Shown here one piece after another: positions 32,743 to 41,212 of a stretch of DNA of 64,000 nucleotides. The notes under the pieces were generated by a model, which saw only the letters and a program-made list of their open reading frames with translations, made no database searches and was not told the origin of the DNA. Every line of letters starts with the position of its first letter. Position 1 is the first letter of the stretch. Made by a program: the position numbers and the translations under genes. The stretch covers positions 496,001-560,000 of the forward strand of contig NZ_JALEBH010000002.1 in NCBI RefSeq assembly GCF_022758885.1. Reading direction: 5' to 3'. This stretch comes from Sphingobium sp. BYY-5 (GTDB lineage: Bacteria; Pseudomonadota; Alphaproteobacteria; Sphingomonadales; Sphingomonadaceae).

Positions 32743-33495
32743 ATGACCAAGGATAGAGTAGTCGTTGTGACCGGCGGAGCGTCCGGCATCGGGCTGGGGG
32801 TTTGCCGATTGTTCGCCCGAAAAGGGCATCCGGTTGCCATGCTCGATATACAGGAAGCGGCACTGGAAACGGAATCCGCGATCCTGCGCGCCGAGGGCGC
32901 GAAGATACTCACACGCAAGGTGGACGTCTCCGATCGCGAGAGTGTCGAAGAGGCCTATGCCGCGATCCGGCAGGAGTTGGGACCGATTGCGATCGTGATC
33001 GCCAATGCGGGCATATCGGAAGGCATTCCCTTTGACGATATATCGGTCGCAACCTGGCAGCGTATGATCGATATCAATCTGACCGGCGTGTTTCACACGG
33101 TACAGGCGGCCCTTCCCGACATGCGTGAGGCCAGATGGGGACGCATCATCACCATCTCTTCGCAGGCAGCCCAGTCGGGCGCCATGGATCGCGCGCATTA
33201 TGCGGCGGCCAAGAGCGGCGTCATCGGCCTCACCCGATCGCTGGCACGCGAACTGGCGGCGCATGGCATCACGGTCAACACCATTCCCCCTTCCGTTGTC
33301 GCTACGCCGATGGCCGAACAGGGTATCGCTGCCGGAACCTTTCCGCCCCTGGACGTAATTTCCCAGCACATCCCCATTCCGCGTCCCGGTACGCCCGAGG
33401 ATATCGCGGCTGCATGCAACTATCTGGCTTCGGACGGCGCAAGCTATGTGACGGGCCAGGTGCTGGCGGTGAATGGCGGCATGTTCATCGGCTGA
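32743..33495 (+). CDS. Short-chain dehydrogenase/reductase in the P450 operon
   Basis: A 250-residue classical SDR: VVTGGASGIGLGV (TGxxxGxG), NAG in IANAGIS, serine in ITISSQAA, catalytic YAAAK, and INxTG in the mid-region. It most likely oxidises the hydroxyl group introduced by the P450 to a ketone, or reduces the reverse, with NAD(P). Two close in-frame ATGs exist (32728, 32743); the second has GGAGAGGG right before it and gives the usual SDR N-terminus. It follows the P450 by 49 bp, and the Rossmann protein comes 105 bp later. Confidence 0.87.
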   Translation: MTKDRVVVVTGGASGIGLGVCRLFARKGHPVAMLDIQEAALETESAILRAEGAKILTRKVDVSDRESVEEAYAAIRQELGPIAIVIANAGISEGIPFDDISVATWQRMIDINLTGVFHTVQAALPDMREARWGRIITISSQAAQSGAMDRAHYAAAKSGVIGLTRSLARELAAHGITVNTIPPSVVATPMAEQGIAAGTFPPLDVISQHIPIPRPGTPEDIAAACNYLASDGASYVTGQVLAVNGGMFIG

Positions 33496-33599
33496 TACCG
33501 ATTGCGACCGCCGCGCGGACGCAAGGCAAATCCGAAGCTGGCGACATTTCAGTCGCAAGCCTGCGCGATGCAATGGCGACGAGAATGGGGCAGAGATTC

Positions 33600-34664
33600 A
33601 TGACAGCGATCAGGACACAAGCGCATATGGGAAGCAGGCCGATCCGGGTTGTCCAATGGGCGACAGGAACGGTAGGCAAGGCCGCAATGCGTGCCGTCAT
33701 CACGCACCCGAAACTCGAACTGGTGGGCGTGAAGGTATATGCCTCCGCCAAGGAGGGCAAGGACGCCGGCGAATTATGCAACATGCCTGCCACGGGCGTT
33801 CTGGCGGTCAGCAAACTTGCTGATATCCTGGCCTTGAAACCCGATTGCCTCCTCTACATGCCTGAGAGCACCGATCTGGACGATGTCTGCGCGCTTCTGG
33901 AAGGCGGCATCAATATCTCTTCGACCCGAGCGGAGTTCTTCAATCCCGCAGCAATGGCGCCTGAAATGCGTGAACGCATCGAACGGGCCTGCCGGATCGG
34001 CCAAAGCTCCATTCATAGCAGTGGGAGCAGTCCGGGTTTCATCACGGAGGCGTTGCCTCTCACCCTTCTGTCCCTTTCTCGTCGCCTCGACCTTCTCACC
34101 ATTGAAGAATTCGCCAACTGCATCGATGGCTGCTCCGAAGAAATGCTGATGCAGATCATGGGTTTTGGTGAGACGCCCGAGAATTTCAGGGCAAGGATAT
34201 TTTCGGAGCGCGATCAGGTCTTCAATCATTCGCTGTCGGCGCTGGCCAAGGCCATCGGTATTGAGATCGATCGGTTTGAAGTGCGTTCGGAAATTGCGCT
34301 GGCCAGGGAGCCTACCAAACTGCACCAGTCAACAATCGCTGCGGGATCGGTCGGCGGGCAACGGATGATAACGACCGGCTATCGCAAAGATCGGCCCATC
34401 ATGCGTTTCCAGTGCACCTGGTTCGTTACGCCGGACCTCCAACCCTCCTGGCCATTGCAGGCGGATGGCTGGCGCATAAATATCGAAGGAGATACGCCGC
34501 TCGATATCAGCATAGGCTTCCCGATCGCACCGGACCAGCGCGCGCAGATATTGCCCAACCTCACCGCCCATCGCCCCGTCAACGCGGTGGAGGCGATATG
34601 CGCCGCGCAGGCGGGCATTCTGACGACTGCGGAACTTCCTCAAATTCTCGCATATGTTGCATGA
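33600..34664 (+). CDS. Rossmann-fold NAD(P)-binding protein of the dihydrodipicolinate reductase-like type
   Basis: A 354-residue protein starting IRVVQWATGTVGKAAMRAVITHPKLELVGVKVYASAKEGKDAGEL, the NAD(P)-binding start of DapB-like proteins often annotated dihydrodipicolinate reductase or 2,4-diaminopentanoate dehydrogenase-like, and found in steroid and terpenoid catabolic gene clusters of actinobacteria and sphingomonads. The C-terminal part (from about residue 140) carries HSSGSSPGFITEALPLTL and is unlike true DapB. Its reaction is not known; being third in the P450 operon suggests a redox step on the oxidised substrate. The ATG at 33600 is tentative; 33627 is the alternative. Confidence 0.72.
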   Translation: MTAIRTQAHMGSRPIRVVQWATGTVGKAAMRAVITHPKLELVGVKVYASAKEGKDAGELCNMPATGVLAVSKLADILALKPDCLLYMPESTDLDDVCALLEGGINISSTRAEFFNPAAMAPEMRERIERACRIGQSSIHSSGSSPGFITEALPLTLLSLSRRLDLLTIEEFANCIDGCSEEMLMQIMGFGETPENFRARIFSERDQVFNHSLSALAKAIGIEIDRFEVRSEIALAREPTKLHQSTIAAGSVGGQRMITTGYRKDRPIMRFQCTWFVTPDLQPSWPLQADGWRINIEGDTPLDISIGFPIAPDQRAQILPNLTAHRPVNAVEAICAAQAGILTTAELPQILAYVA

Positions 34665-34675
34665 GACTCGTTCCC

Positions 34676-34703
34676 TCGACGGGCGGCTCGCGCTACCCGT
34701 CGA
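34676..34703. terminator. Hairpin between convergent genes
   Basis: TCGACGGG (34676-34683) pairs with CCCGTCGA (34696-34703) across a 12-nt loop, in the 47-bp gap between the P450 operon and the minus-strand SDR. It has no T-tract on the plus strand. It probably helps 3' ends of both transcripts. Confidence 0.4.
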
Positions 34704-34711
34704 CCACTTCG

Positions 34712-35524
34712 CTATGCCGCTATGCCCCCATCCAGCAGCAAAGTGCTGCCGGTCATGAAGAGCGACATGTCCGATGCGCAAAAAAGGACGGCGCGCGCAA
34801 TATCATCGGACACGCCAACCCTCCCCAACCGGCTGCCGCCGATACCGGGGATGGGGATTAGACTCAGTGCCTCGTCATCCAGTTCGGTGAGAAACATCGT
34901 CTTTTCGGTTACAGAAAAACCAGGCGCCACCCCGAGCACCCGGATTCCATGGGGCGCCAGCTCAATCGACATCTGACGGGTCAGGCCCACAACCCCATGT
35001 TTCGAACCGCAATAGGCGGCCTGCCCAGGAGAAATCCCCATAACGCCAGCCAGGGACGCAATGTTGACGATCACGCCTGCCCGGCCGGCCTCGATCATGC
35101 AGCGAGCCGCCTCGCGAGCGCCGACGAACGTGCCCCTCAGGTTGATCGCCAGGACTCGATCAAATTCGGAATCTTCAAGGTCGAGCAGCGGCGTGAAGGA
35201 AGGGATGCCTGCGTTATTCACCCAGATGTCGATCTTGCCAAATTCCCTGACGGCCGTTTCCACCGCACTCCTGATAGCATCGGGATCCCCCGCATCCATT
35301 TGCACGGCCTTTACGCGGGTATCAAATTGCTCGCTCAATTCTTTGGCGGTGGCGGTAGCCGCCTCCCCGTCAATATCCGCAATGAGGACAGATGCGCCCG
35401 CTTCCGCGAGACGGCGCGCCGTCGCTTTGCCCAGTCCCCAAGCGGCCCCGGTCACGACTGCGGCGCGGTCAGTCAGAGAATATAGCGCCGGGAGAGAGTG
35501 CGCAGAGACGTCGGGAATTGCCAT
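34712..35524 (-). CDS. Short-chain dehydrogenase/reductase under the TetR regulon
   Basis: A 270-residue classical SDR with VVTGAAWGLGKAT, NNAG (WVNNAGIP), serine in VNIASLAG, catalytic YCGSK, and DGG close to the C-terminus (LLLDGGIAA). The cofactor loop IADIDGEAA with Asp suggests NAD preference. It is transcribed from its own regulon-type promoter (35669-35625), about 100 bp upstream. With the SDR of the P450 operon it gives the regulon two alcohol dehydrogenases, possibly for two positions of the aglycone. No other gene is in its transcript. Confidence 0.87.
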   Translation of the reverse strand: MAIPDVSAHSLPALYSLTDRAAVVTGAAWGLGKATARRLAEAGASVLIADIDGEAATATAKELSEQFDTRVKAVQMDAGDPDAIRSAVETAVREFGKIDIWVNNAGIPSFTPLLDLEDSEFDRVLAINLRGTFVGAREAARCMIEAGRAGVIVNIASLAGVMGISPGQAAYCGSKHGVVGLTRQMSIELAPHGIRVLGVAPGFSVTEKTMFLTELDDEALSLIPIPGIGGSRLGRVGVSDDIARAVLFCASDMSLFMTGSTLLLDGGIAA

Positions 35525-35624
35525 TTCATCATCCTCTTGAGGCCATGCGCGAAACTACGCCTGGGACCGGGCCGTCGACCTGCTCGGTCATCAATTCAGC
35601 CACTTACACAGGCACAATGCCATC

Positions 35625-35669
35625 TAAGCGATTAACTGTCGCATAATTGAGAAAGCGCGCTCCGGTCAA
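35625..35669 (-). promoter_or_regulatory. TetR-regulon promoter/operator facing the SDR at 34712-35524
   Basis: On the minus strand TTGACC (35669-35664), 18 bp, TATGCG (35645-35640). The operator is TAAGCGA-N7-TCGCATA (35625-35645), with the same single A-for-T change as the ferredoxin site. It marks the right border of the regulon. Confidence 0.7.
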
Positions 35670-35756
35670 GGGCCGCAGTGGGTAGAAGCCGGATCGGCAT
35701 ACGCATGTCATTCGCTTTCGCCCCGGCGATGCGCGGCTGAGCGAAAGCGGCTTATA

Positions 35757-35785
35757 TTCTATTGATAATCAATATTAATATTGTA
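35757..35785 (+). promoter_or_regulatory. AT-rich Fur-box-like element before the siderophore-type receptor
   Basis: TTGATAATCAA (35762-35772) is an 11-bp palindrome followed by TATTAATATTG. The run resembles the GATAAT-repeat make-up of Fur boxes but matches only part of the 19-bp consensus. It lies 40-65 bp before the receptor start, so iron control is a fair inference. Confidence 0.4.
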
Positions 35786-35823
35786 GAGGGTGGCCAAACT
35801 CTGCTTCATTGGGAGAATCCTTG

Positions 35824-37944
35824 GTGCCTGCCCGTTACGTTACGCCGTTCCAGAGGAAGGGACGGCAGAAGCTTTCCCACGTCATCGCGACCGTCTTCGG
35901 CCTCGCCACAGCGCAGGCTCATGCCCAGGACCAGGCTCCGAACGCCATGCCGCAACGGGAAGACGCCAATATCGTGGTAACGGCGGACCGCACCGGCAGT
36001 TTCGGCGCCGATTATGTGCAGGCAGGCACGTTCCGCGATGCGCGGCTTTTAGACACGCCTTTGACCGTGGCGATCATGACCAAGGAGCTACTCGAAGCGC
36101 AGCAGGCCCAATCGATCCTGGACGCCGTCCGCAACACGCCCGGTGTCACGCAGGCGCAGATCAATTCCAGCATTTATTCCAATCTGGCGATCCGCGGCAT
36201 TACGCTCAGCAATTTCACCAATGTCCGCTGGAATGGCATCCTGCCCGTAGTCAATCTGGTAGAGCAGCCCATTGAGAGCAAGGACCGGATCGAGGTTCTG
36301 AAGGGCGCTGCGGGGCTATATTACGGCTTTGCCACGCCTTCCGGCATCGTCAATCTCGTGACCGAACGGCCTGCCTCTGCCTCTATCACCCGCGTCGATA
36401 TCCAGGGCGACAGCAATGGTTCGATCGGGGCTGGATTCGACATCAGCCGCCGCCTGGGGACGATAGGGCTGCGCATCAATGCAGGATCGTCACTGATCGA
36501 AACCGGCGTTCGCCGGACCAGTGGCGAGCGTAATTTCGTAACCGGCGCGTTCGACTGGAAACCCGTCGACAGTTTCGAAATCCTGCTGGACGCGGAATAT
36601 ATCTACAAGTCGATAACCGAACCAACCGAGTTCAGCCTGCCGGCCGCAGTCAACGGCGTAATCGCCATTCCACCATTACAATCTTCGTCCAAGAATCTGG
36701 GCGGTGAATGGATGCAGGGCAAGGGATGGGAAACCAACCTGCTGGCCCGCGCCAATTACGACTTCGCGCCCGGATGGCGCTTGTCCGCAGCGATCGGGCA
36801 ATCCTATCTGACCCGCGATCGCAGCTATTCCTCCTTCGGCGGCTATGATCTGGCGACGGGCAACGGCACGGTTACAGTGGCGATGACCCACGGCAATGAC
36901 TATAGGAATGTCATCTACCGGGGAGACATATCCGGTACATTCCGGACGGGGCCGATCGAGCATAATCTTCTGGTCGGCGTCTCCTACATTACGCGCGACA
37001 GCAATGTACCGACGGCCGTGCGGTACAGCTTCGCCCAGAACCTCTTCAATCCGGGCATCATTCCGCAGCGGCCCACCCCGCCGCGCATTATCGCCAATCC
37101 GTCGCGGGTCGAGGATCTGGGCATATATGTCTTTGATCGCGCGTCGCTCGGCGAATGGTTGCAGGCGACGATCGGCTACCGGAAGACGGATTATCGCGAC
37201 GTAAGCCGCACCACCTCCTACCAGATCAAGCCCGGCACCTGGTCCTACGGACTGATGCTCAAACCCACCGCCTGGGCAAGCCTCTATGCCAATCATATCG
37301 AAGGCCTTGAGCCGGGGCCGATTGCCCAGCAGATCGCAAACAATGCGGGCGATATCCTGCCCGCCGCCATCAGCAAGCAGCAGGAAGCGGGCGTCAAGAT
37401 TGAGGCAATGGACGGCCTGCTGCTAACGGGAGCATGGTTCCATATCAAACGCCCTTCCGCCTATCTCAACAGCGCCAATTTTTTCGTTCAGGACGCCGAA
37501 GCCGTTTATGAAGGCGCGGAGTTCAGCGCTGTGGGGGAGTTGACCCGGAACCTCTCCGTCACCGCCAGCGCCGTTGCGCTCAACGCCGAGCAGAAATCAG
37601 GCAATGCCGCGGTCATCGGCAAGAAGATCGAGAATGTCGCTAAATTCTCCGGTTCGCTTTTCTTCGAATATCGGGTGCCGATGGTCGAGGGGCTGCGCGT
37701 TTCGGGCGGGGTGTTCCATGTTGGCCGGCGGGCTGCGAATGCCCTCAACCAGGCCTTTGTACCCGGCTACAACATATTCGATCTGGGCGCGAGCTACAGC
37801 TTCGACCTGCTGGGCAGCCAGACGACGCTTCGGATCTATGGCACCAATATCACCGGCAAGCGCTATTGGGCATCGACCGGGTCGAGCTTGCTGGCGCAGG
37901 GGCTGCCTGCCTCGATCAAGATTATGCTATCGACCCGATTGTGA
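35824..37944 (+). CDS. TonB-dependent receptor, siderophore type
   Basis: About 706 residues from GTG 35824, behind GGGAG. A signal-like segment (HVIATVFGLATAQAHAQ) precedes TonB box NIVVTADRTG, then plug features of the siderophore-receptor family: DTPLTVAIMTKELLEAQQAQSILDAVRNTPGVT, LAIRGI and IEVLKGAAGLYYGFATPSGIVNLV. The 22-strand barrel ends KIMLSTRL rather than with the usual aromatic residue. A Fur-box-like element precedes it. It converges on cobF with only 28 bp between, so a role in iron or possibly cobalt-complex uptake is possible. The exact start is uncertain; TTG 35809 and 35821 are in frame. Confidence 0.82.
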   Translation: MPARYVTPFQRKGRQKLSHVIATVFGLATAQAHAQDQAPNAMPQREDANIVVTADRTGSFGADYVQAGTFRDARLLDTPLTVAIMTKELLEAQQAQSILDAVRNTPGVTQAQINSSIYSNLAIRGITLSNFTNVRWNGILPVVNLVEQPIESKDRIEVLKGAAGLYYGFATPSGIVNLVTERPASASITRVDIQGDSNGSIGAGFDISRRLGTIGLRINAGSSLIETGVRRTSGERNFVTGAFDWKPVDSFEILLDAEYIYKSITEPTEFSLPAAVNGVIAIPPLQSSSKNLGGEWMQGKGWETNLLARANYDFAPGWRLSAAIGQSYLTRDRSYSSFGGYDLATGNGTVTVAMTHGNDYRNVIYRGDISGTFRTGPIEHNLLVGVSYITRDSNVPTAVRYSFAQNLFNPGIIPQRPTPPRIIANPSRVEDLGIYVFDRASLGEWLQATIGYRKTDYRDVSRTTSYQIKPGTWSYGLMLKPTAWASLYANHIEGLEPGPIAQQIANNAGDILPAAISKQQEAGVKIEAMDGLLLTGAWFHIKRPSAYLNSANFFVQDAEAVYEGAEFSAVGELTRNLSVTASAVALNAEQKSGNAAVIGKKIENVAKFSGSLFFEYRVPMVEGLRVSGGVFHVGRRAANALNQAFVPGYNIFDLGASYSFDLLGSQTTLRIYGTNITGKRYWASTGSSLLAQGLPASIKIMLSTRL

Positions 37945-37972
37945 GCAGCGGCGCCATTTGCCGGATACAAGC

Positions 37973-38740
37973 TCATACTGAGATCGCGCCGCCTTTTCTC
38001 ATCATGTAGATATCCATGATCCAACCATTCCGGTCCCGCTCGCGCGCGCGCAGCGCCGCGATATGGGGACCGGTCCGGTCCAGCGGCCCGGCGGCAAGCA
38101 CCTCCTGTTTCATGCCGAGATAGGCGCCCCACCAGATATGGACGCCATCGGGAGCCAGCGTCTCAAACGCGCATCCTTCGTCCAGCATCACGGCTACGCT
38201 GTCCGCTCCGTCCGGCCACCCATGCGTCCGCAGCAACCGCCCTGTCGTGATGATGACCGGCGCACCCAGATTGTTGAGAGGAATGGCGTGGGCGGCGGTG
38301 AGCGCCTGGAGGCTGGTGATGCCCGGCACGACCTGTACCCGCCCGATCGCCAGGCCCGCGCGTTGCAGCCGCTGCGCGATGCGCAGGCTGCTGTCATATA
38401 GCGAAGGATCGCCCCAGACGAGCAGCGCCAGCCTGCCGCCATGGGGAAGATGGACCGCGATCTGATCCGTCCAGGCCCGCGCGATGGCATCATGCCAGTC
38501 GTTGACACCGCCCAGATAATCGCCGGACGCATCCCGCACCGGCAGGTCGAACTCCACCACCCGCACCGGCTGGGTCAGCACGGCCGTACAGATGGTGCGG
38601 CGCAGATCGATGAGATCGGACTTGGCGCTTCCCTTGCGGGGCAGGAGTATGAGGTCGGCCTCATTCATCGCCCGCATAGCCTGAACCGTTAGATGATCGG
38701 GATTGCCGGTGCCGATGCCGATGAGATGGAGATCGATCAT
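37973..38740 (-). CDS. cobF: Precorrin-6A synthase (deacetylating)
   Basis: A 255-residue SAM-dependent methyltransferase of the aerobic cobalamin pathway: methylates C1 of precorrin-5 with loss of acetate to give precorrin-6A. It shows the tetrapyrrole methylase start LHLIGIGTGNPDHLTVQAM, LLVWGDPSLYD, VVPGITSLQALTAA and the CobF-specific C-terminal ALRARERDRNGWIMDIYMMRK. CobF occurs only in the oxygen-dependent route, so it identifies that route here. Its ATG overlaps the cobB stop (ATGA at 38737-38740). It is the last gene of the cob operon. Confidence 0.93.
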   Translation of the reverse strand: MIDLHLIGIGTGNPDHLTVQAMRAMNEADLILLPRKGSAKSDLIDLRRTICTAVLTQPVRVVEFDLPVRDASGDYLGGVNDWHDAIARAWTDQIAVHLPHGGRLALLVWGDPSLYDSSLRIAQRLQRAGLAIGRVQVVPGITSLQALTAAHAIPLNNLGAPVIITTGRLLRTHGWPDGADSVAVMLDEGCAFETLAPDGVHIWWGAYLGMKQEVLAAGPLDRTGPHIAALRARERDRNGWIMDIYMMRKGGAISV

Positions 38741-40050
38741 TCCTCGCTCGCGATCATGTGGAAGAAGGTGCCGCTCACCGCGCCGCGCCGCGATCCGGTT
38801 TCAGCGATGACCGCGCCGTCCGCGTCGGTCACGCGCATCAACGGCGGATCATGCTGCTCGACGATGGTGGAATAGTGAAATTCGTGCCCGCGCAGCCGCG
38901 TCCCGGCTGGCAGGTCTGACAGTCCGGACAGCAATTCCGCCCGGCGGTAGCCGAGGTGCAACCTGCGCTGGGCATGACTGGTTACAAGGCCCAGCAAGCC
39001 CGCCATGCGGTGCGCGGTGCCGTCCCGATCGATCAACGCATCGCCCAGCACCATATAGCCCCCGCATTCGCCATGGACGGGGCGGTTGGCCGCATGGCGG
39101 CGGAGGCCGGTCAGAAAACGGTCGGCGGACGCGATCGTCCCAGCATGGAGTTCCGGATAGCCGCCTGGCAGCCAGACAAGATCGGCGTCGGCAGCGGGCG
39201 CCTCATCCGCCAGCGGGGAAAAGGGCATGATCTGCGCGCCCGCGCGCCGCCAGCCTTCCAGAAGGTGCGGATAGAGGAAGGAAAAGGCGACATCCTGCGC
39301 GATTGCCATGCGCTGCGCGGGCGGACGGGGCAGTCGCCCGCCGGCTGACCCCGCCAGCGCATTGGACCGTGCAGCATCGCGGATCGCGGCAAGGTCCACC
39401 CGCTCGCGCAACAAGGCGGCATAGGATGCGATGGCCTCGTCAAGGCGGGGATGTTCCTGTGCCTGCACCAACCCCAGATGCCGTTCAGGCAGGGCAAGAT
39501 CCTCGCGCCTCGGCAGCGCACCGAAGACGCGAATCCCCGCCGCCTCCAGCCCCGCACGCGCCAATCGTTCGTGCCGGGGACTGGCCACCCGGTTGAGGAT
39601 CACGCCCGCAAGGACCACATCCGGATCGAAGCGGCTGAACCCCAATGCGACGGCGGCGGCCGACTGCGTCTGCCCCGACACATCGAGTATCAGCAATATC
39701 GGCCATCCCGTGCGACGCGCGATATCGGCACTGGCGCCATGACCGGCGCTCCCCCGGCTCACCGCGCCGTCGAACAGCCCCATCGCTCCCTCGGCCAACG
39801 CCAGGTCGGCGCCGCCTGCCTCCGCCGCGATGGTGTCGATCATGGCCGCGTCCATCGTCCAGCTATCGAGATTGAAGGAGGCCCGCCCGCAGGCCGCACG
39901 GTGGAAAGCGGGATCGATATAATCCGGCCCGCATTTGAACGGCTGAACCACCACGCCATCTTCGCTCAGCGCGCGCAACAGGCCCAGCGTGACCATGGTC
40001 TTGCCCGCGCCCGACGCAGGAGCCGAAACGAGGATGCCCGACGGGCTCAT
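38737..40050 (-). CDS. cobB: Hydrogenobyrinate / cobyrinate a,c-diamide synthase
   Basis: A 437-residue ATP-dependent amidotransferase that amidates the a and c side chains, using glutamine. The N-terminal ATPase domain has the P-loop [10 protein letters not shown] (residues 9-18), then [14 protein letters not shown] and EGAMGLFDG. The C-terminal class I-like glutamine amidotransferase domain has the nucleophile cysteine in HGECGGYM and the late histidine in HEFHYS. In the aerobic route the product is hydrogenobyrinic acid a,c-diamide, the substrate for cobalt insertion. Its start overlaps the cobM stop by 4 bp (ATGA). Confidence 0.93.
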   Translation of the reverse strand: MSPSGILVSAPASGAGKTMVTLGLLRALSEDGVVVQPFKCGPDYIDPAFHRAACGRASFNLDSWTMDAAMIDTIAAEAGGADLALAEGAMGLFDGAVSRGSAGHGASADIARRTGWPILLILDVSGQTQSAAAVALGFSRFDPDVVLAGVILNRVASPRHERLARAGLEAAGIRVFGALPRREDLALPERHLGLVQAQEHPRLDEAIASYAALLRERVDLAAIRDAARSNALAGSAGGRLPRPPAQRMAIAQDVAFSFLYPHLLEGWRRAGAQIMPFSPLADEAPAADADLVWLPGGYPELHAGTIASADRFLTGLRRHAANRPVHGECGGYMVLGDALIDRDGTAHRMAGLLGLVTSHAQRRLHLGYRRAELLSGLSDLPAGTRLRGHEFHYSTIVEQHDPPLMRVTDADGAVIAETGSRRGAVSGTFFHMIASEE

Positions 40051-40832
40051 TCCGACGACCCGGCGTAACGCGATCCGGCCTGTTGCGGCCGGAACCGCCG
40101 GTCATAATCCTGCGCATAGAGGCTGCTTTCGGAGAAGTCCTTCGCCGCCAACGTCCGCCCGACGAGGATGATGGCCGTGCGCTCCATGCTGCCCGCCACC
40201 GAAGCCTCTATGGTCGCGAGAGTCGCGCGCACGATCCGCTGGTCGGGCCAGCTTGCGCGCCACACCACGGCGACCGGGCAATCGGCACCATAGGCCGGGC
40301 TGAGGTCCGCCACCACCTGGGCCAGATTATGGATCGACAGATGGACGGCAAGGGTTGCGCCCGTCACGGCGAAATTCACAAGGCTTTCGGCGGGCGGCAT
40401 CGTGCTGGCCCGGCCCGGCGTACGGGTCAGCACCAGGGACTGCGCGAGGGCAGGCAGCGTCAGTTCCACCTCCAGCGCGGCGGCGGCGGCTGCAAAGGCC
40501 GGTACGCCGGGCGTCACGGTAAAGGGGATGTCCATGGTGCGCAGGCGGCGGATCTGCTCGCCCATCGCCGACCAGACGGAAAGGTCGCCCGAATGCAGCC
40601 TTGCCACATCCTGCCCGGCGGCATGAGCGGCGGCGATCTCCGTCATGATCGCATCAAGATCCAGCGGCGCGCTGTTCACGATGCGTGCACCCGGCGGGCA
40701 ATGGTCGAGCACCGCCGCCGGGATCAGCGATCCGGCATAAAGACAGACGGGACTGGCCGCGATCAGGTCTCGCCCGCGCAATGTCAGAAGGTCGGGCGCA
40801 CCCGGTCCGGCACCGATGAAATGAACGGTCAT
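40047..40832 (-). CDS. cobM: Precorrin-4 C11-methyltransferase
   Basis: A 261-residue SAM-dependent tetrapyrrole methylase: [24 protein letters not shown] start, [28 protein letters not shown], and [21 protein letters not shown], all typical of CobM/CbiF. It converts precorrin-4 to precorrin-5. ATG 40832 is chosen because it overlaps the cobE stop (ATGA at 40829-40832) and starts directly with the methylase strand; the longer frame from 40859 is rejected. Confidence 0.93.
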   Translation of the reverse strand: MTVHFIGAGPGAPDLLTLRGRDLIAASPVCLYAGSLIPAAVLDHCPPGARIVNSAPLDLDAIMTEIAAAHAAGQDVARLHSGDLSVWSAMGEQIRRLRTMDIPFTVTPGVPAFAAAAAALEVELTLPALAQSLVLTRTPGRASTMPPAESLVNFAVTGATLAVHLSIHNLAQVVADLSPAYGADCPVAVVWRASWPDQRIVRATLATIEASVAGSMERTAIILVGRTLAAKDFSESSLYAQDYDRRFRPQQAGSRYAGSSE

Positions 40833-41212
40833 GTCGATGTTCCTTGCGCGATGGCGCATGTCGCCATGCGATCCGGTGAAATGCTGCGCGGCCCCAGCAG
40901 TCTTGCGTCATCGATCCCGGCGGCTGCAAGGGCGCACGCCTCCGCCACGCTGCCCGTACCCCTTGCAGCCTTGGCCGCGAGGGATTGGGTCAGGGTGGGA
41001 AAGCCGATCACGCGCGCCGGCGCGACAAGAACCAGCGGCAGCGCCAGCAGGGACGCCAGCTCCACAAGGCCCTGCGCCTTATCCTCCAGGGTTGCGAGAT
41101 GGGTGACTGGCTGCCCACCGGTGCGCGCCTGTTCGAGCGCGGCGCGCAGAGAAGCCGTTGTCGCCCCTGCACGGAAACCGAAACCGGCGACGATCACAGC
41201 GTGACGCTCCAC
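40829..41212 (-). CDS. cobE: Cobalamin biosynthesis protein CobE (CbiG C-terminal domain type)
   Basis: A 127-residue protein starting [26 protein letters not shown], the start of the CobE / CbiG C-terminal family, with [26 protein letters not shown] in its second half. Its biochemical role in the aerobic pathway is not firmly established; CbiG relatives open the lactone ring in the anaerobic route. It lies between cobL (19-bp overlap) and cobM (ATGA overlap), so it is translated with them. Confidence 0.88.
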   Translation of the reverse strand: MERHAVIVAGFGFRAGATTASLRAALEQARTGGQPVTHLATLEDKAQGLVELASLLALPLVLVAPARVIGFPTLTQSLAAKAARGTGSVAEACALAAAGIDDARLLGPRSISPDRMATCAIAQGTST

